Shown in pieces: positions 58,937 to 64,000 of a DNA stretch of 64,000 nt. The notes under the pieces were generated by a model. It was not told the DNA's origin. It made no database searches and saw nothing but the letters and a program-made list of their open reading frames with translations. The stretch lies in NCBI GenBank assembly GCA_963920635.1, contig OY987301.1:41081820-41145819 (forward strand). Reading direction: 5' to 3'. The position numbers and the translations under genes were made by a program. Positions within the stretch are counted from its first letter, which is position 1; each line of letters begins with the position of its first letter. The DNA is from Pseudeuparius sepicola. Taxonomy: Eukaryota > Arthropoda > Insecta > Coleoptera > Anthribidae.

Positions 58937-60678
58937 GTTTTTCTTCTCCAATATTATTGTTAATAAATGATGTTAATAGTTGTTCTATTACATAGATTAG
59001 TTAAAGTTGAACATTTGAATAAATATTAGCATTTTAATTTTTGTTTTAAACACTCTGTATTCATAAGCCACGACACTTGATAGGGCTTGGGTTTCACTTA
59101 GGTGGTCTTGAATAAAATTAGTGTGTTATTTTTCTTTAAAGAGATGGTGGCTATGCCTTTAATTTGAAAAAGAACTAAATGTTTGATATAAATTACTTCT
59201 TGAGATGAAATAAAAAAGTTTAGAACACCAGCACGCAAATAAAAATTTTAGAGGAATGAATAGCTATTAATAATTAAAACACAATATTTATGTGGATTTC
59301 TAACCAACGCTTCTGCTTGTATGTATATGTCTACCGTCTAATTCCGTGAATTTGCCACATTTCGATTTTATATGATTAGCGAAACATTAAATTCTCTGAG
59401 CATCGAGATAATGATGAATTTTTATGCATCGGCCAACATTTTTGTCATATGTTGCCCATCATTGATTTATATGTATTTGTTATTAAAAAAATTATCCTAA
59501 TTTACTACATTATATTTTATTATCAGATGGATGTATCTCCAGAAATGTTTTATAAACGTGTAACGGACCCAACGTAAATAATACAAATAATAAATACCGC
59601 CTTGTGCGACAAACCATGTACCTACCAGTACTTATTTTTAACCAGAGGCATGATGCATGGTCATATACTATTAATTAATTGAGCGATATCGAGCGGCGCC
59701 AGACGCCTTGCCGTTCCATATTTATGTCCGTGGCCCCGGGGCCACTGCGCAGTCTGGAAGCGCCCAGCGCACCTCCACTAATTGTAGCCATGGCCCAGTG
59801 GCGGAGAGTGTATATAAAATGCGAATTTGTTTGATAGTTGTCATATTTTTGATGTATGATTTATAGCTGAAGAGCTTGCTAGATGACGGACGTAACTTCA
59901 AGATAAACAAGGGAGCACAGAAAGTTGTTACTGGTTATATTTACGTAAATTACGATAACAAGTAGTTTGAATTTTCTGTAATTTGTATGCATAATCTAGA
60001 AAGGAAAAGTCTCGGGAAAAGTACACTGCACTACACCGATAAAACCAGACTCTGACACAACTGTATATATATTTGATATATTGTTCAGGTCATTTGTATT
60101 AATGTTTATTGTGTGGTCGTATTCCTTATACTTCAAGTGACAATAAGACCGTAGGGGGACCAACAGTGAACCCTGAGGCACCCCAGATGAAATCTCCCAA
60201 AGTGAGGAGGATTGATTATTGATTATTATGTATTACCCTCTGTGGTCGACCAGTAAAATACATATTAAGGAAGTTCAGTGATATCTCGTCAAAACCTAAG
60301 TAATTACATTTGCCGAATAGCCATGCAATCTGCGGTATAAGGTATCGCAAGCAAATTCTAACAGAACCAGAGTATTTGCCACTCCATTATCATCATGCAA
60401 GTTCAAAACATAGGTATCCATGCTGTGCCTCCTGCTGATGCAGCGGAAGTATTTTTTCTCTGTAAAATATTTAGTTATGTGATAGTGTACGACTTCTTTA
60501 AGAATTTTAAACAGTATACGGGTAATAAGCTTATTGGACACAACTCCTCAAAGCTGGAGGGATCCGAACTTTTAAGAAGGGGCACAACCAGCGCATCCTT
60601 CCAATATGCAGGAAAAACCCAGACTCCAGACAGCTATTTACGATATATGTATATATGATATAAATGTAACCACCTATA
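58937..60678. other. Unassigned stretch; GC-rich island 59670-59830
   Basis: The island contains GCGGCGCCAGACGCC, CCCCGGGGCC and ends in TATATAAAAT (59811-59820), a TATA-like box with no recognised gene downstream. 60200-60660 holds weak frames on both strands without domains. Confidence 0.3.
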
Positions 60679-60824
60679 CAGTTTGTTCAGCGAATGTTCG
60701 GCCCTACGTCACAACTCCCGTCTTTGTCTGGCTTGTGAATATAAGACCGATATCCGTCGTATAGTCATGAGTAAGGCAAGGACGGGAGTTGTGACGTAGG
60801 GCCGAACATTCCCCGAACAAACTG
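60679..60824. mobile_element. 146-bp hairpin MITE
   Basis: CAGTTTGTTCAGCGAATGTT at the left pairs with the right end (complement CAGTTTGTTCGGGGAATGTT). Arms 60679-60731 and 60772-60824 are nearly identical and flanked by TA. Each arm contains TACGTCAC, a CRE-like site. Close arm identity implies a young or conserved insertion. Confidence 0.85.
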
Positions 60825-62699
60825 TAGCGTGCAGACACAACCTTATCATCTGCAAAAGTTATCTCATCCGTCCCCTGAGCATTTGACTTAATTTCATTTA
60901 CAATAGTTTTATATATTTGAGGTGTCTCAGTCTCAACCAATCTGAAACTGAAATTAAACGAACTATTAGCTTTATTTTTTTATTGAAATGAACCCTAGAT
61001 ATTAGCTTTATTTGTGTAAATAATTTTATATTTTTAAGATATCTTTTTAGTTTTCCTAATACGTTTTGAATTTGTTTCCCTTCCTTTCACTAAATCAGTT
61101 CTGCCAGCAAGAAAAGTCAAGAATAAAGTCTTTACTCTCCACTACCGAACGTTCAATACTGCAATACCATAGTATCGAATTTTTGCAAACAATTTCTAAT
61201 ATCTAATTTATATATATCAAGTATGTTACGCGTTTCCAGTGTATTTTTCCCTTACTTTGAAGGCGACCGGCACCTATTATCCCCTAATAAATCTCCCCGG
61301 GCTTAGGAATTTGAATAACGGTTGGGGGCGCCTCCTCCAACATAATTTCTCCACATAACTCAGGCGGCCGTCGCCTATACGGGCACGCCAATGGCCCAGA
61401 TACTAACAAATTGGTATTATGCCTGCGCCGGTTCCGATATAAGTTTTATGTCGCCTTCTAATTGGTCTATTATCTCCGAATTTAGTGTGCGGGCGCTTTT
61501 CAAAAATTTATTGGGGCATTATTTATGAAATTATGACTGCCAGCCGGTTAATGTGTTTTTTAATATTTCGGGGCCCTGCCTGGCCAGTATCAACCCGGAA
61601 AACAATTAGCGCTTATGGGTAATTTCGGGTGCAGTGAACGACACTTAAAGGGTATGGGCGTTTCTCCGTTTTGCATGAATATTGAACGGAACGTCTTATG
61701 GACACATCTTGCAAATTTTGCAAGTGTATAAAACTGTGTTACAGTGGCCCTTAATAAGCTAGCGACATAGTTATACATAGTTTACGACGTGGCAAAAGAA
61801 GTCTGAAGAACTTGGTATAGATACAGGTTTAAATTTAAGTTCAATTTAGCTGTGAACGCTTCAAAACGTTCTACAAAATTGACACCTGCAGACTAGTTAC
61901 TTAAACATGCGAAAATGAATTATACAATTTTGTTTTCTAGGAGAATGAAGGAATGACGAAAAGTTTCTCAAAAATGTTCTCAGTCGTATAGTTCCTTGAG
62001 GATATTCCGGGTGATCATAGACCAAAACTTGGATGTACGGAAAAAATGTAATCAACGTCAGATTCGACCCATATGATTTTATAATCTGAGAACATAAGCT
62101 CACACGCACATTTAACGTTTCGGATTTTAAGATGAAAACACATTATAAAGAGAATAAACGGTCGAACAATAAAAAAATGGAAGATTCAGAAGAATGTCGC
62201 CCATAACCTGACAAAATCGGCATTTTATATTTAATTCACTCGCTCAAGTTTTCAATTAATCAATACTCTATTTCACATTTAACAATTGTTACTTTTCGAT
62301 TTAATTAATATTATCATACAAGGTTACTTCTTATCCTTATTAAATAAGATAGCTGTGAGCTAATTGCAATTGCATTTGGTAAAGTTCTCTGTCAAAATAA
62401 ATTACATAACCATGATCGTAAGAGCTTCTGTATAGCGATTAATATCTTGAAAAATTGAATAGAATAAACCTACGTCTCCTTAAGAAAAGTTGCTTATTTA
62501 TTTGCTTTCATCTTACTATATTTTAACCTTAACTCTGATTTCTCAGTTAAGTCCTTGGCCTGGATTGAAGGATTCAGGAGAACCTACGAGCTCTAAAGGC
62601 AAAAGTGAAGACCCAGTACTTCCGAGCTGTTACAACTGTTACAATACATACGTCTAATAAAAAAATACCAATTATTTGTTTTATATTTTTTTATATTGT
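60825..62699. other. Non-coding stretch with unique island 61250-61750
   Basis: The island is GC-richer than its flanks and single-copy in the window. It has many developmental-enhancer-like cores (CAATTAG, TTTATGAAATTATGAC, TAATGTG, TTATGGGTAATTTC). Candidate cis-regulatory DNA; no ORF with a domain. Confidence 0.35.
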
Positions 62700-63200
62700 A
62701 CTGACTCTCAACAATAACAGTCCAAACTCGTTGCCTTGGTTACCACCTTTATTGTTTATCCTTCACAAATAAACTTGTTAGATAATGTCACTGACCAAGA
62801 ATATTCTGCTCTCAGCTCAAAATCGCAATAAAATCGTGTTATAACCTTGAACTTCCCTCAGGCCCAATTTTCAGGGCTTATTTATTCAAATATTCCTGGC
62901 CAATGACAGTTGCACAAATCATAAAGTTCTAGTCAATTTCTAGAAAACCCATGGAAGCTCTACAGGGAAAACAATTAAAACTAAAAGAAAATGTGGCCTG
63001 GGGGGCCTTAGGCCAACAAAGATAATGTAACGGAAAATGCCTTTAAACTAATCATAAATATTATAAAACTGAAAGTAGAATAGAGAAACTTAAAATTTAT
63101 CTGCGAAAACTTTGAGTAGGTTAGAAAACAGTGCAAACATGTTCTTAAAAAGCTGATATAACAACTTTAGAGGCATTTTTCGTTACACTATTCCAGTTAT
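62700..63200 (+). repeat. Dispersed repeat family R3, copy 3
   Basis: Longest copy. Ordered blocks shared with 37150-37570 (complement) and, in its second half, 8490-8810: ACAGTCCAAACTCG, AATAAACTTGTTAGATAATG, CACTGACCAAGAATAT, CAGGCCCAATTTTCAGGGCT, ATCATAAAGTTCTAG, TTCTAGAAAACCCATGGAAG, GGCCTGGGGGGCCTTAGGCC and GCATTTTTCGTTACAC. The boundaries and class are unknown. Confidence 0.65.
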
Positions 63201-64000
63201 TCTAAAAAATTTTTTTTAATATGAGTTTTACGAAGAAAGAAACTATGATCTAAGTATGTTTATATTAACATTTGTATTAATTCATTTTTGTTGTTGTTGA
63301 TCTTAATCAAACTTACCTATATAATTATTCGGTTTTGGAGCTTTGATAATGTTAAAAAATTTAAGGAAACGTTGGTATCTTTAAAGACAAGAGTTCTCTA
63401 CTAAAATTGAACTGGACACCCAGAAACTTAGGTACTGAATAATTTATTAGATCGATATTAATAGCACCACAATATTATTGTTTATGTTTATTTAATTAGT
63501 ATAATAAAAAATAAGAATGCGGCAAGTACATTTTGGGGACACAGCAAACTGCAATTTCATTTCTCCATTAAATTTCATCGGAAATCTCTAAAAAATTTGG
63601 AAAGTAATACAGGGACCGCCTGAAAGTTGGACACAAAAATTTAATATTTTTAAAGTCTGATTTCGATTAATTTAAATTTCTAGCTGCTAATCGAACAAAA
63701 TTAAAGTTTAGTAGCAAATTCATGTGTTATCCGATGATAAGTTGCGCTTGTGGTATTTTGTTTTTTGTAATACACAGGGTGGTCGAAAAAAATACAAGAA
63801 AAAGGTACATTTCTTTTTTTTACTAGGTGGCTCTGACTTTAAATCTGTCATCCACCTTTCATTCCAAACAACTTTTGTAAGAAACTTTTTACCGTGTTTT
63901 AAAAAATAAGGGTACTTTACTCTTGAGTTATTTTGACATTTTTAAATCTACCTCGTATCTAAAAAGAGATATTTAAATTTTGAAATGTGCGTTTTGAGTT
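63201..64000. other. Unassigned stretch with two MITE-like starts
   Basis: ATACAGGGACCGCCTGAAAG at about 63608 and ACACAGGGTGGTCGAAAAAA at about 63773 resemble CAGGG-type element ends. Any partner would lie beyond the window. No genes. Confidence 0.3.

Noticed and set aside
1..64000. CRISPR arrays, operons or prokaryotic defence genes
   Set aside because: The hairpins and short repeats have no regular spacer pattern, and all recognisable coding sequence is from animal transposons.

Overview
The window is animal nuclear DNA, most likely from an insect. It is AT-rich, has no operons or tRNA/rRNA genes, and its only recognisable coding material comes from transposable elements: mariner-family transposases, a THAP-domain P-like transposase, APE-type non-LTR retrotransposons and a tRNA-derived SINE. 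I see no intact host protein-coding gene. The best reading is a transposon-rich intergenic or long-intron region with islands of unique, GC-richer sequence that could be regulatory. A beetle-like genome is possible, but the sequence does not settle the order.

Layout. 0-7 kb: a long inverted-repeat element (150-1310), two tandem 70-nt hairpins (2523-2688), a 1.5-kb TIR element with many GGTGT/ACACC iterons and a small TATA-led ORF (2724-4240), an internally deleted mariner (5316-5611) and a broken THAP/P-like transposase gene (5906-6692). 7-15 kb: foldback elements, including a 1.85-kb giant hairpin whose right arm was split by a later insertion (8851-10700), a 'snap-back' mariner whose arms carry the transposase C-terminus (12908-13771), and two CAAGAC/GTCTTG motif arrays. 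11-17.5 kb: three copies of a GC-rich repeat around a strand-asymmetric segment (minus strand A/C-rich, long open frames). 20-26 kb: an inverted-repeat element, then the largest ORF of the window, a 5'-truncated LINE with an intact reverse transcriptase (22193-24748) and a (TTA)n tail, followed by another mariner C-terminal relic.

29-56 kb: foldbacks and long-TIR elements (29516-30238, 30628-31190, 36507-38090 with a relative at about 48890-50030, 40453-41669, 42257-43011, 45218-45925, 46623-48117, 51466-53340, 55152-55502), a hAT-like MITE full of TAATCGATTA motifs (44053-44939) and three SINE copies. One TIR element (46623-48117) carries a short exon-like ORF resembling the helix-turn-helix of mariner-type transposases. 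58-64 kb: a second, decayed LINE 3' end, a 146-bp hairpin MITE and a third copy of a dispersed repeat.

How it fits together: about 17 kb of the 64 kb lies in elements with inverted arms. Many are flanked by TA and begin CAGGGT-, CAGTG- or CAGA-, as expected for non-autonomous derivatives mobilised by Tc1/mariner-type transposases. No autonomous DNA-transposon copy is present. Several arms are hundreds of bases long, so read-through transcripts would fold into long dsRNA. All family names rest on motif recognition without database search.
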